64,000 nt of DNA, from assembly GCA_036785705.1 (NCBI GenBank), contig JAWUZG010000332.1, positions 1,860,001 through 1,924,000 of the forward strand, read 5' to 3'. This stretch comes from Acanthornis magna. Its lineage: Eukaryota > Chordata > Aves > Passeriformes > Acanthizidae. Positions within the stretch are counted from its first letter, which is position 1. Every line of letters begins with the position of its first letter. The translations under genes were made by a program, and so were the position numbers. The notes below the pieces were generated by a model, which saw only the letters and a program-made list of their open reading frames with translations, had not been told where the DNA came from and did not search any database. Below are positions 13,227 to 23,857 of this stretch, piece after piece.

Positions 13227-13338
13227 GGCAGGTGCTGCCCCCGGCAGGTGCTGCCCCCGGCAGGTGCTGCCCCCGGCAGGTGCTGCCCCCGGCAGGTGCT
13301 GCCCCCGGCAGGTGCTGCCCCCGGCAGGTGCTGCCCGC
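13227..13338 (+). repeat. Minisatellite, seven 16-bp units
   Basis: The unit GGCAGGTGCTGCCCCC is repeated head to tail from 13,227 at exactly 16-bp intervals, seven copies with almost no divergence. The last copy ends CCCGC. Each unit contains GGCAG-GTG-CTGCC, a 5-bp stem with a 3-base loop, so the array can form a chain of small hairpins. Because 16 is not a multiple of three, the array reads through all three frames without stops, which explains the long overlapping open frames here. Confidence 0.95.
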
Positions 13339-13638
13339 GGCGCTCCGGCTGCAGCGCCCGCGCCGGGGCTGCCCGGGGCGCTCATGGCTCTGCCGTGCCC
13401 TGCCCCGGCCCAGCATGGCCACCTCCTCTCGCTCAGAGAGCAGCCGTGCGCCGGACCCCGGGCGGGGCTCGGGGCTCGGGGCGGGGGCCGTGTCCGTCCC
13501 CAGCCGCGCAGGTGCCGTCCCGAGCGCCCCAGGTGCGGCTCTCCGTGCGGGGACAGCGCCCGCGCATCGCCCGCGGGGCCGCGCTGCGGGGTGCGGGGCA
13601 CCGCCCGCTCCCGGGGCCGTTCCGCGGCCGGACGGGCC

Positions 13639-13964
13639 GGCAGGGAGATGGGGCACGGCAGGGAGATGGGGCACGGCAGGGAGATGGGGCACGGCAGGGA
13701 GATGGGGCACGGCAAGGACATGGGGCCGGCAGGGACATGGGGCACGGCAGGGAGATGGGGCAGGCAGGGCGATGGGGCACGGCAGGGAGATGGGGCACGG
13801 CAGGGAGATGGGGCAGGCAGGGAGATGGGGCACGGCAGGGAGATGGGGCACGGCAAGGACATGGGGCCGGCAGGGAGATGGGGCAGGAAGGGACATGGGG
13901 CTCGGCGGGGACATGGGGCTCGGCAGGGACATGGGGCTCGGCAGGGACATGGGGCTCGGCAGGG
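13639..13964 (+). repeat. G-rich minisatellite, about 18 units of 17-18 bp
   Basis: The consensus GGCAGGGAGATGGGGCAC repeats from 13,639 to 13,957 in 17- or 18-bp units, followed by a partial unit. Variant classes are AGGGAGATG, AAGGACATGGGGCC, AGGGACATG and, at the right end, GGGGCTC endings. Some variants recur in order: the AAGGACATG unit appears at 13,711 and again at 13,852. This suggests unequal exchange within the array. Adjacent units give GGG-loop-GGG-loop-GGG-loop-GGG with loops of 4-7 bases, a standard G-quadruplex motif on the + strand. Confidence 0.95.
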
Positions 13965-14163
13965 CGGGCTGCGGGAGCGGCTCTGCTCCGGCCGGGGCTC
14001 AGGCGGGACATGGCCTCGGGCGCTGAGCTGCCCAGGCAGCTGCTGGGGCCGAACTCCAAGTGAAACCAACTACAGCAGCAGCACTCCTCCCCTCTTCCCC
14101 TCCCCACCCCCGCCAAAAAAAACCCTAACCGAAACAGCCAACAAACCAACAGAAAACCTCCTC

Positions 14164-14256
14164 AAGTGGAAGGTGTGTGCCTGCCCAGGGGAGGGGAATT
14201 GGACCTAGATGGTCTTTCCGGTCCTTTCCAATCCAAGCCATTCTGTGATTCCATGA
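14164..14256 (+). mobile_element. CR1 LINE 3' tail fragment
   Basis: The segment reads like the 3' untranslated end of a CR1 retrotransposon. It has a CCTGCCC...GGGG-TTGGA-like stretch, then CTAGATGGTCTTTCCGGTCC, then TTCCAATCCAAGCCATTCTGTG. It closes with two octamers of the ATTCTATG class (14,240-14,255), the conserved CR1 end. Only about 90 bp remain. This is a 5'-truncated dead copy with no reverse transcriptase. Confidence 0.85.
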
Positions 14257-17200
14257 AAAAAACCACAACCAAAGGAAAACTCGGGATTTCTGTCTTCTCG
14301 CTTTTCGGGGTAGCTGGGTGCAGCTGGGCCGGGCAGGGAGAGGGAGCATTGGGTTCCTCTGTCCCGAGCACCTTCGTGTGTAGAGGTTCGGTCTGTAAAG
14401 AGCTTCAGCCTTAGCGAGTGCTGCGTTAGAGATGAACGTCCCTGGACTGAAACCCCCAGCCCCCCATCCCTCGGTGTTGATGCCACCTGTCCAGCTGTGC
14501 TAAACTCAGTTGGAATCGTTTGTGTGGCAAAGGATTGTGTTTGTAGCTGAATAGCTCGAGCACTGCCATCCTCTTTCTTGCCGTTTTAGTAAGTACCAGA
14601 TGTCCTAACAAAACTTGTGTGTTATGGAGTCAGTGAGTGGTGCAGCTCCAGTTTGGCAGGCGCAGCCTTCCTGCAGAGGTAAGGCCCTGGGGTGTGTGTG
14701 AGCACAGTCACCTTGGGCAGAGCGTGACACAGCAGAGCCCTCGAGTGTTTGCTCAACTCCATGGGCTGCTCTGAGACCTTCAGACAAGGACAGTTCCACA
14801 GGTGGTGCTGTGCCAAGGGCTGGGGGAGGCAGGGGCTGCCCGCAGCCTCCTGATGGGTGGCACTGCACTCCTGAGGGGTGGCACCTGCGGGTGGGGAGGG
14901 GCCCGATGTCCCTGCCAGCTGTCCCTGCGGTGGGCAGTGGGGATCGCTGTTACTGGGGCCAGCTGAGGCAGTCACAGCTAACAGGACACAGGTGTTGGCA
15001 CTTGCCAGCTCTCCACCCCTGTGGCCTGGGCCTCAGCAGAGCTGCTCGTGCAGCCCCAAGGTGTGTGGGTCACCATTGCAGCTCAGGTGGCACGAGGCTC
15101 CGGACGTGCAAGGCTGTCTGCTGTTTTTCCATGGATATCATTTCAATACTGTAAGTAAGAGAAATGCATGTTTGTCTTTAGTGTTGGGTGGCTTATCCAG
15201 GACTAACATTTTTCTCCTGCTATCTTTATGGTAAACAGTTGTTTCATCTGTGGACTTTAAGCATCAGCAGGTGTTGAAAGTATTTCAGTAACATCTTTTC
15301 ATTGTTCTTAAAGGACTTGATAAGCATACAGAAATATTTCCATTCTGGTGGATACCAGAAGATGTGTTGGAACTACTTGGGCCTTGGATCAGACATTACT
15401 TATGATGTTACAATGGGTTTGGCTAATTTTTAACAAACTGAGAAGCATTTTGAAAATTAAATTCACAGTACTATGTGTTTCTTCACACATTTTGTTTCTT
15501 TGTCATGGACACGTATTGGTTGATGACAATTAATAGTCTGTGAATTTGGCTGACAGGAAACCTGTTAGTTGAGACAAAAACTAGGTGCTACACTAGAGAT
15601 AAGGGCAACAGAATGCTTATAATGTGCTTTGTGATTTATGCTTTGTCTGACTGTACTCATATCCTTTATGCTAAAAATCCCCAAAACAGCAGCAGCATGG
15701 TATTGCTTTATATCATTATAGTTGCTTTGAAACCTTAATCAGCAGAAAATCTATAATGAATAAGGTTATATAAAATTTCATCAGGGATCCAAATGTTTCT
15801 CCGTTGAGTTTAACAAACATAGTTTAAATGGAGAAAAATGGAGGGGAAAAGTTCTGGTTGTTTTTTAAAATATCTTGATACCCCTCCCTGATCTTGTCAA
15901 GAGTAGTTTTCAAAATATCTTTACAAACCAGCTGTTACCCTGTACCCCTTCATCGACAGGGGTACTGATTTACAGGGAGAGAAAATGTATTTTAAAGTCA
16001 TAAAACCCCAAACAAAGAGGAGGTTCAGCAAAAGAGGAAATGGAGGGTTTTGGATAATTTGAGCACTATAAGATTGTCTCTGTGCTTTGTTGTTAGGGCT
16101 TTTTTTGTTGTTGTGGGTTTTAGTTTTGTTTTGTTGGTTTTTTTTTTCCAAATTGTATCCCTTAAATGTGGTGCTTTTGGTGCGCATTAAGATGAGCACT
16201 TTCTGGGAAATGTGTGTGGTTACTCTGTCATGTTGTTGAGTGTAGTTGATATCTATTCCTGGCAGCTTCCAGAGGGTTTTTTTAGGTATTCAGTACCTGA
16301 AGTTGTACCCTTTTATCCCAGATTTCATAAGTAAGGATGAGGTAATTGTAAAAGAGCGTTGGCTGATAAGTAAAGTTTTGAATTGCGTCCGTGATTGTCA
16401 CAGAAGAGAGCACGTCAAAAATGACAATGCCTGTAATGAACTGGCTAGGTGAAAAATAGTAAAAGCAAAAATAGTTAGCTCTTCTTTTTGTGTTAATTAC
16501 TTTTTCACTTTGTCAGAAACTGTTTGTGGGAAGGCTTTTGCTTTAATGACTCTGTCTTCATAAAGTTGAAGAACATTTCAAATAACAGCCAGATAGTTCA
16601 CCAGTGCTCTTAGTCAGCTGAGTGGAAGATGTGGCACAGTCTCAGTTGAGTTTCCATGGAATCAAAATCTGTATATTCTAAAGGAAAAAATATCTAGAGG
16701 GGAAAAAAAGGAATGATATTATTAAATTGGGATTATTTTTAAATGCAGCATATTACTTACTATTGATAATTTTAAGAGAATGAATATACCTAAAAAGCCA
16801 CATCTTGCTATTTATAATCTGATCTGGTTGCTTCTCAGAACTGTGAAACAGTTGTCGTAAAACCAGACCTAAAATGTGCAGTTAAATATTTTTTTTTTTT
16901 TTACATTTTAATCATCTATAATGTAATGTCATACTCACTTTTTATAGCATTTTTAATATGCATATGCTTTTTTGAACATTTTTATCACTTTTTAACACTT
17001 TACTTAAAATACTATATCTTAAAGTTCTCAAGAGTCAATCATGTCAAGCTCTTGCTGTTCTCAAAATTCTAATCAGTACTTCACATTTACCTTCTTTTTC
17101 TTTCTTTTTTTTTTCTTTTGCTTCAGTGTACATTCTCTTAGGGGTATGACAAGGATAAAGGCAGGAACAGCTGTTCTGGTTCACCAAAACCAGTATCCTG

Positions 17201-20200
17201 TGTCTGATGAGATCTGAGGAAATGCCAGATTAAGGGTGCTTTTTATGCCATGTCAACCCTTCTTGGTGGAATTTTACTCCATGCGCTGAACTAAAACAGA
17301 TGGGGAGTAAACCAGGCTTTCTTGAACCTGCCTCCCATTTTTCTTATCAACTCATGTGCTTGAGTCATAGTCTAGATGCAGCATGAAAGTGTTTAATAAA
17401 AGAGCCTCTTGACTCATGTGGTGAGTAGGATTCTGCATGTGGGGATCACGCAGGGGTTTTTATACCCTGTTGTGATGGCATTGATGGTTCAGTAGGCTCT
17501 GCAGTGCTCCTGCTCATCGCAGCTCTGTGCTACCTGTGCAGGAATGGAAGGAAGTCTTCCAAGTTCTCAAGGGGTCTCTGAGCTGACTGAATAAACTCAG
17601 AGGGCTTGACAGTTTTGATGAAAAAAGTGTAATTTTTAGGTGTTCCATTATAGTATACAAGTCCTCTTGATTATTACATGAAACAATTTGAAGCACTTAA
17701 TGAATTGTCAGGTGTTATTAGTAGGGCGAGCCCTAATCCTGTAAGACCTTAGTGCTATAAATGTAGTGGAAAAGCGCAGTTCTGGTACAAAAGTTGTGCA
17801 TCAGAACATGAGGAAACAAGAGCGAGTTTTAAAAAGGTAAGACCTTTGTTCCTGTTTTTCACTTCTTCCACTGTGTCCTGTATTAGAGATGGAGAGCCGT
17901 TTTTCTCCTTTCATCTTGGAACTGAACTCTTAAAAAAAGGTATTAATTTCCCTGCCTCCATTTTTTGGTGATCACTTGCAGTTTTTGGCATCCTTGGCTC
18001 ATGACATAGATCAAACTCACCTCCAGCAGGGCAGCAGGTCTTTGGACACTGAAAAACAGCAAAGAATTTAAAAAGCTTTATAGATCTGGTTCTGTGCTTC
18101 CACATTATCAAGAAAATATGCTTATGTCAAGATCAGCTCACAAAAACTACCAAGTTTTTTGATTACCCTGGTTGTTAGGCAGTGACAGCAGTGGCCTTTA
18201 AATTTGTTGACATCCTTCTGCTTTTTGCCATCTGTATCATAGGTGTAGCAAAGCGGTGTACAGAGAGCCTGGAATTGGATTCACAGCAGAAATAATCTCA
18301 GAATAGAAGTCAGCCTGAATATAGGTCAAGTTAGTGCATAGGAAACCAACACATCTTCAAAGCTGTGGCTCAGAGAATGCTCAAGGGTATACTTAAGGCA
18401 TGAATGTTGCATATTAATTCAGGGGACTGGGCAGTAAAGCTAGGCTTTGTTCAGTTTCTGAGTGTGTTGCCCTGTACTCTGAAATAAATCGTGCACTCAG
18501 TGAAGCTGTGTGCTCTGTCGTCTCAGCGTAGATTTGTATTTCACGTAGAGAACTTAAATTACCTAGTTGTGAAGAAAATGCTTTCCGAGCCTCACAGTGC
18601 TCTCCTGGAAGCCAGCCTTTGTCTTTGCAAGCAGAAAGTGCCTGCACAGCTGGAGGAGCTCTCAGCCCAGGGTAGGAAGAAATCAGGCACACCTGAACCT
18701 TGTAGGTGAATTGTTCTTTCCATCCCTAATGTTAATTGAGGCACAGGAGGCTCACATGAACTGGCTGCCATTTAGGCACAGATGAAAGTAATCGGTTTAC
18801 TGCTGGTTTAAAAAATGTCAATCTTCTGTGGGAGATACTTCAGGAATTGTTTGAGGTACTGAGGACAGTCTTGAAAGGCCTTAGCGTGTGTGGCTATAAT
18901 TGGAGTAAAAATTCTAAATGAAAATGTATGAAGCAGACAAGAAGTTGGTGCTACAGAAGTCTGAAGCTTGAAATGTCCTTTTAATGCACATTCTTCTGTG
19001 ATTTTACAAATAAATACAAGGGCGGGGTGGAATTACATATCCTTTGAAAATTTTGTACCCAAATAACCAAGAACATACTGATTATCTCCTATTTTAGTAT
19101 TTTAGCAGAATTTACAGAAGTACTGATTTCCATTCATTCATGAAATGATTGCTTTCAAAACATATTAATATTCGTTTTTGTGAAATACAGAAAACTAGAA
19201 ATTAACTATGTAAATAAAATAATAACTTAGGTATTACTTATTATCACTTACTGAGTTGACAATGATAGGAACCAAAGATTATTTTCAATAGCCATTAAGA
19301 AATCTGCATGAGTCATTACAAGCTGCTTTTGCTGGTATTTTCTTTTTGTTTCCTTTTCAGAGCACTTGGCTGTCCCTTCTATCGTGTAACACAGGCAGTC
19401 GTAGATCAATTTGTTCAGCCATGCATATAGTGAGTAAGGTTGTAGTGTTTGGACCAAATGGAGGTCATAAACAGTTTTAATTTATAATGATGCTATCACA
19501 CATATTCAGTTATGCTCAAAAAGCAGCATTTAAGTGGTTTTATAATTCATACCAGCAATAGCATCACGGTTTTTCTTTCACCCTGCCAGGATGTTGCGTG
19601 TAGCTTGTGCTTGTGCAAGGTCTTTATTTTATGCCTCTTACCAGTAAAATCATGTCTGATCCTGACACTTCTTTTACCACCCCGATTGCATTTCTCATTG
19701 TAAATTGGATGCTGGCAAGTTGAGTATAGGCAATATAAGACACAAGGGATTTTCTTGCATGCTCTGCCTCACTTCAGCCCTTGTGCTCCTCTTGTATTCC
19801 CTCTGAGCAGCGAACAGATCCATTCTAGGGAATGGAGGCTGGGGAGAGAATAAGGGCGACTCCGTGCCCTTCTACTTTTATAGTGCTTGTGGTGTTAGAG
19901 ATCCAAAGGTATTATTGAAACAGGGTTTGTGGGAGGAAAAAGGTGGTATGTTTTATTAAACCAAGAGATGTAACTGAGTAAAGAAGAAAATGGATACTTT
20001 CTGATACAGTCTGTCTTCAGGTCTGAAACAGGAGAAACAAAACAAAAAGGCTGGAAATTAGTTCTGTGTTTGTGTCGCCCAACTAGATAATCGGCAGAGA
20101 AAGTCTTTGCTAGGTGTAAAATACAGAAGGATATTGCTAAGAGAAAGTGGTGATCAGCCCTTCTGCATAAGCACAGCCTTTTGTTCAATCCTAAGGACTT

Positions 20201-23200
20201 GCAGTCAGTGAGTGTTTCTGGCCAGTAGTCCCTGGAATAGGCATGGGGGCTTTTATAGTCATTTGCCACTTTATTTGCTCATAATGTGCTGTCATGGTGC
20301 TCCATGGTCTAGAAGACACTGTGTCTTCTTGGGAGAGGGCTGTAGGGGTGGGTTGCCTTCAGCATCATTGCAACACCACCGAGTGTTGGATGTCTCTAAA
20401 CTGTTCTGTTACTGCAAGAGCTCGAGGTCACAGAGGATGTGTTTGTGTGTGGACTAAGGGCTCATTAGACTGCAAACACACAGGAGAGCAATCCAGATTT
20501 CTACTAGAGTAGAGAAGTGTGGTATCAGGAGGTTTTCTGTGATTAAACTTAAACTTGGCTTCCACAGGTAAGATTGAGGGGAAAGCTCTGTTTAGTTATT
20601 TTCTCCGTGATGGTAAAAGTGTAAAAAAAGGGCTGGAAATCAGCTATTTATATCTCTGCACAAAATGGTACTGCTAGTACATTTCTGCGTGTAGTTATTT
20701 TGTGACGTTCTCTGGCTGGTGCTGGTGTGCTTCTGGAGCACTGCTTGAGGAAGCTTAAATGGAAGCACATTTACCAGCAGTAAAACAGAGTTTTCGCATT
20801 CACGTTCATCAAAGCCTCGCCTGTCTTATGGAAATGTGGCTGGTTTATAGAGTAACTTCCATAGGAGAATGACTTGCTCTGCTCACTGGCGATGTAAGGA
20901 GTTAAGCAGTTCAGTGTCCAAACACTTCTAGTTCAAGCACAAGGTCAGTTCTTGCAGAAAACAATTTATTTTTTTCAGTGTATAAGTTCATGCTTGGTTT
21001 TAGCCACACAGACTTATGCCTTTCATGAAAACAAACAAACTGCATGTATGTTTTCAAGTGTTTTGTTGACCTTGGATGCAAATGCATTTTTGATTCCATT
21101 GTGAATTAGTAGATAGGCCTGTGAGAATGAATAAATACTTCTAGAAGTATGTATGTATGTGTTTGCATTTTCTGAAAATTGCTGTCATGGATGTAATCTA
21201 GTACATTGTAGGAGATGTGGGAACTTCTTATCAAGACCTGCATGAGGAGAGCAATTTCCCAATAAGGGTGAGAAAATACAAAATGAATGGGAAACAGGAC
21301 AGATCTCTCCCCTAATTGTTCCTGTTACTCATTTTAAGAGTGCACACACTGCATAGGCAGAGGGGCTTCTTATAGGACTTGGGACTTATTTTTGCTTGTT
21401 TTCTTTTCAAAAGGTAGTGAGGCAGTTCCTTTAGAGTATTTACTAATAATATTCTGGAAGAAGTTTGCAGTAACTAAACTCACAGTTCTCTCTTTGTCCC
21501 TCATCCTTCTGTTCCCCAGAATTTTCAGGTCATGTTTATTTCCATAAAACAGTGTAAGGAATCCATTGGATTCCTGACACCAGCAGAGCATGAGGAAATA
21601 TTTGATCCATCACACAAACTGGTCCTGTGCTAGGTCAGGCTGGTGATCAATTGATACATGCACAGAGAGGTTTGAAAACCCAGTGTTCTTACTAATATTT
21701 TCATCTTTATGGTAAATTTACTCTGTGCTCACATGATAAAGGCTGCTTAAGAAGATCAGTGAGATTCCGATTTTATTGGATCTGTATTTATGTCCATGTA
21801 TTCCCAGTCCCCAGGAGACAAAAAGAAAGACGTGAAATGCTGCAGAGATAAATGCTACAGATTTATCAATATGTTGGAGTTTGCAAGTTTAAAGAGTTGC
21901 TTTGCAGCTGTTGATATACAAATATGAAAACTGGATTCCATCTGTCCAGAGCTTATTATGATGGTTTCTGGTGAGATTCTGGAGGCAAACATTCATAGGA
22001 AAATATCAATTCTTACAAGTTTTGTGGTATAATAATGATGTAGAAATACTTGGGGCTGAAACTGACCCCTGATAATCATTTGTGAACTCATCTTTATCAC
22101 CTTCTCTCTGGAACTGAAAAACCCTTACAGAAGAGGATACCAAGTTATGTAGAGTTGTTGAAATATTCTCTTAAGCTACCTGGGTACCTTAAGGCACAGA
22201 TGCAGAAGGCAGCACTCTGTGACTTGGCAGAAGCTACCACAGCACTATTCTGTACAGTCCAGATGTAGATCCAGATTTCCAGCATCTCAAGTCACTGACA
22301 TTGTCCTTCCTTTTCCCTGACACGGTTGAGGTGGTGGGATCCAGTGTGCCCAAATGGGGTGCTGCAGCAAAGAAAATGTATCTTCTTGTTTAGGTTTGTT
22401 CCTATTGCGTGTTGGCTCTACATAAATCTGAGTCTGACTGTGGACTTGTGTCAGTTCTGCAGACAAGGACCTTGTGTGCTTTGGGCCAGCTGACCAATTG
22501 CCAGTTGGCAAAATGCCCATTTGCCTTGACCATGTAAAGGTAGAAGGTATGAACAAAGTGAATTGCAGAAGCTGCCCTGATATGTGTTTGTAGTTAGGAA
22601 AAAAACTCCAAACAGCCAAAGACCCAAAGAATCCACACACAAATCCCACCCCCATCTTGCATGCAAATGAACCCTACTTGTATGAGGACTTAGTGTGTGG
22701 ATCTTTTCTAAATGAGTAGGAATTCAAAATTAAATTTGAAATTTTTAATTTGGGTTTTAGCTTGTAATTGCTTTTTAGAAGCATTGGAAATATAAACGCA
22801 CCTCTGATTCATTCCTTTAAAAATGTTAGTTCTGGGTCAATTTATTTTTTCCCCCTACCACTTAGAGCTACTTCATCTAGAAATTACAGGCTAAATAAAA
22901 TAAAGGGTCTGTAATACCTTTCTTTAAAAACAGATTTATCAATGCTAATATGTTTTGTTGCTATGATAACTCAGTTATCAACATTAAACATTTGTTCAGT
23001 CATTTGTTTATCGGTGGCAGTTTGTTAGTAGTTATAAGTAGAATTCCATCTGCCAGTTAAACTACATTGTAAATTGATGTAGAAATTAGCAGCTCCTGGT
23101 TTTTGGGGGCAGGGGGAGGTGTCTCTCCTAATGAATATATGAACTTAATTGCACATAAATGCATCTCCAGAAGATGGTTGGGGGGCATCTCAGGTATACT

Positions 23201-23340
23201 GCACTCGAGTGTGCCAGTCAGGCGAAAACAGGCACACACTGTGATTATCTCAGTTTTCAAACCTGGAAGAGACAAGAATGTGTTGCTAAATGAGAGAGGC
23301 AGTATGTCATGCTCACTGAGATAAAAACAGAAGCTGCCAG
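14257..23340. other. Non-coding stretch, probable upstream flank or intron
   Basis: The interval 14,300-15,130 is moderately GC-rich with frames of up to 118 codons on both strands. None has a domain, and I see no consistent splice structure. The remainder is AT-rich with G/T tracts (for example 16,083-16,149) and T runs (16,889-16,902). No repeat family, RNA gene or exon is recognisable. Given the probable first exon at 23.8 kb, this would be upstream flank or an intron between alternative first exons. Confidence 0.5.
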
Positions 23341-23379
23341 ACACTTTGGCTTTATTCTGCGAATTCTTTGCTTCAAAAC

Positions 23380-23700
23380 TCTCCTCTTTTCTTCAGGCTC
23401 ATTCTTCCTCCCATCCTCATTCTTCCTCCTTCCCTCGCTGCTGTCGCGATCTCTCTCTCATTGTTCTCTCCCTCTTTCCCGTCTTTGATGCACATACGTT
23501 GTCACATTTCATTGACTCTCCCCTCTTCTCTGTTCTTACACTCACGCCTAGTGGTGCTTCAGCCAGAGCTCGCAGCCTCTCCGCCGAGTTTTAGTCATGT
23601 GTGAAGCTCAGTTTGATCGAGCGCTCCTTTTCTGCCTTTTCGCTCTCGCAAAAGATTAAAAGGTGGCGTCACATCGCTCCCCGGCTTTTTCCCGCAGGAG
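23380..23700 (+). promoter_or_regulatory. Pyrimidine-rich, CpG-containing promoter-like region
   Basis: A long C/T-rich tract (about 23,380-23,540) includes a perfect 14-bp direct repeat, CTCATTCTTCCTCC, at 23,398 and 23,416. It passes into a CpG cluster (about 23,567-23,760) in otherwise CpG-poor DNA. Possible core elements are a TTAAAAG TATA-like word at 23,656-23,662 and a CRE/ATF-like TGGCGTCA at 23,664-23,671. The transcription start is not determinable by eye. If the TATA-like word is used it would fall near 23,690. Position, composition and the downstream exon together suggest a real promoter. Confidence 0.5.
23597..23659 (+). other. Possible upstream ORF of 20 codons
   Basis: An ATG at 23,597 opens a 20-codon frame that ends at TAA (23,657-23,659), about 150 bp before the proposed main start at 23,812. 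It matters only if transcription begins upstream of it. If the TATA-like word at 23,656 sets the start site, this ORF is not in the mRNA. No conservation information is available. Confidence 0.25.
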
Positions 23701-23811
23701 GGACTTAAAAGGGACAACAAAAACTAATCACTTTCAATAAGCGTTGTCGCGCAAAAAAGGGACTTAGCTGTGCAATTTGAGGCCGGGGCTAAGGATTGGG
23801 AAGGCTGGAGG

Positions 23812-23857
23812 ATGCTTCATACTGCTAACAAGGGAAGGAAGCCTTCAACTGAGGCAG
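23812..23857 (+). CDS. TENM2: Probable alternative first coding exon, teneurin-2-like N-terminus (partial)
   Basis: What is seen: an ATG with A at -3 follows an in-frame TAA at 23,725, so this is a true 5' limit for the frame. Fifteen codons read MLHTANKGRKPSTEA. The exon then ends CAG followed by GTAAG, a strong donor, leaving one G of the next codon (phase 1). CpG-rich promoter-like DNA lies just upstream. What is recalled: a predicted alternative teneurin-2 N-terminus of this type joins the shared cytoplasmic exon at a glycine codon, which fits the phase. Teneurin-2 is a large type II transmembrane adhesion protein that binds latrophilins at synapses and in embryonic tissues. This start would replace the early cytoplasmic sequence. 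The gene name rests on memory of a short peptide and could be wrong. That this is a first coding exon of some gene is better supported. No further exon lies in the window. Confidence 0.5.

Larger units (their letters stand above)
13040..14060. promoter_or_regulatory. CpG-rich island, largely minisatellite
   Basis: GC and CpG content rise abruptly against AT-rich flanks. The left part (about 13,050-13,200) has dispersed CpG and CGCTGC/GCCGCC words that are not obviously repetitive. The rest holds two GC-rich tandem arrays with a unique CpG-rich spacer between them (about 13,339-13,638). The island lies about 10 kb upstream of the probable first exon at 23.8 kb. It could be a CpG-island promoter for an upstream transcript, or simply a GC-biased minisatellite. 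No exon with good splice sites was identified. Frames of up to 397 codons exist only because the repeat units lack stops. Confidence 0.55.

Noticed and set aside
13015..14208. 397-codon + strand frame, and 301-, 283-, 271-, 245- and 238-codon frames on both strands
   Set aside because: They all run through the 16-bp and 17-18-bp tandem arrays, whose units lack stop codons. Six overlapping long frames in one place reflect repeat composition, not a protein. There is no domain, and the Pro/Ala/Gly/Arg-rich translation simply mirrors the repeat.
14810..15234. 114- to 118-codon GC-rich frames
   Set aside because: Overlapping frames on both strands, no domain and no splice context. Composition explains their length.
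22287..22655. 122-codon minus-strand frame
   Set aside because: No recognisable family, no start context or splice sites, and isolated in intron-like DNA.
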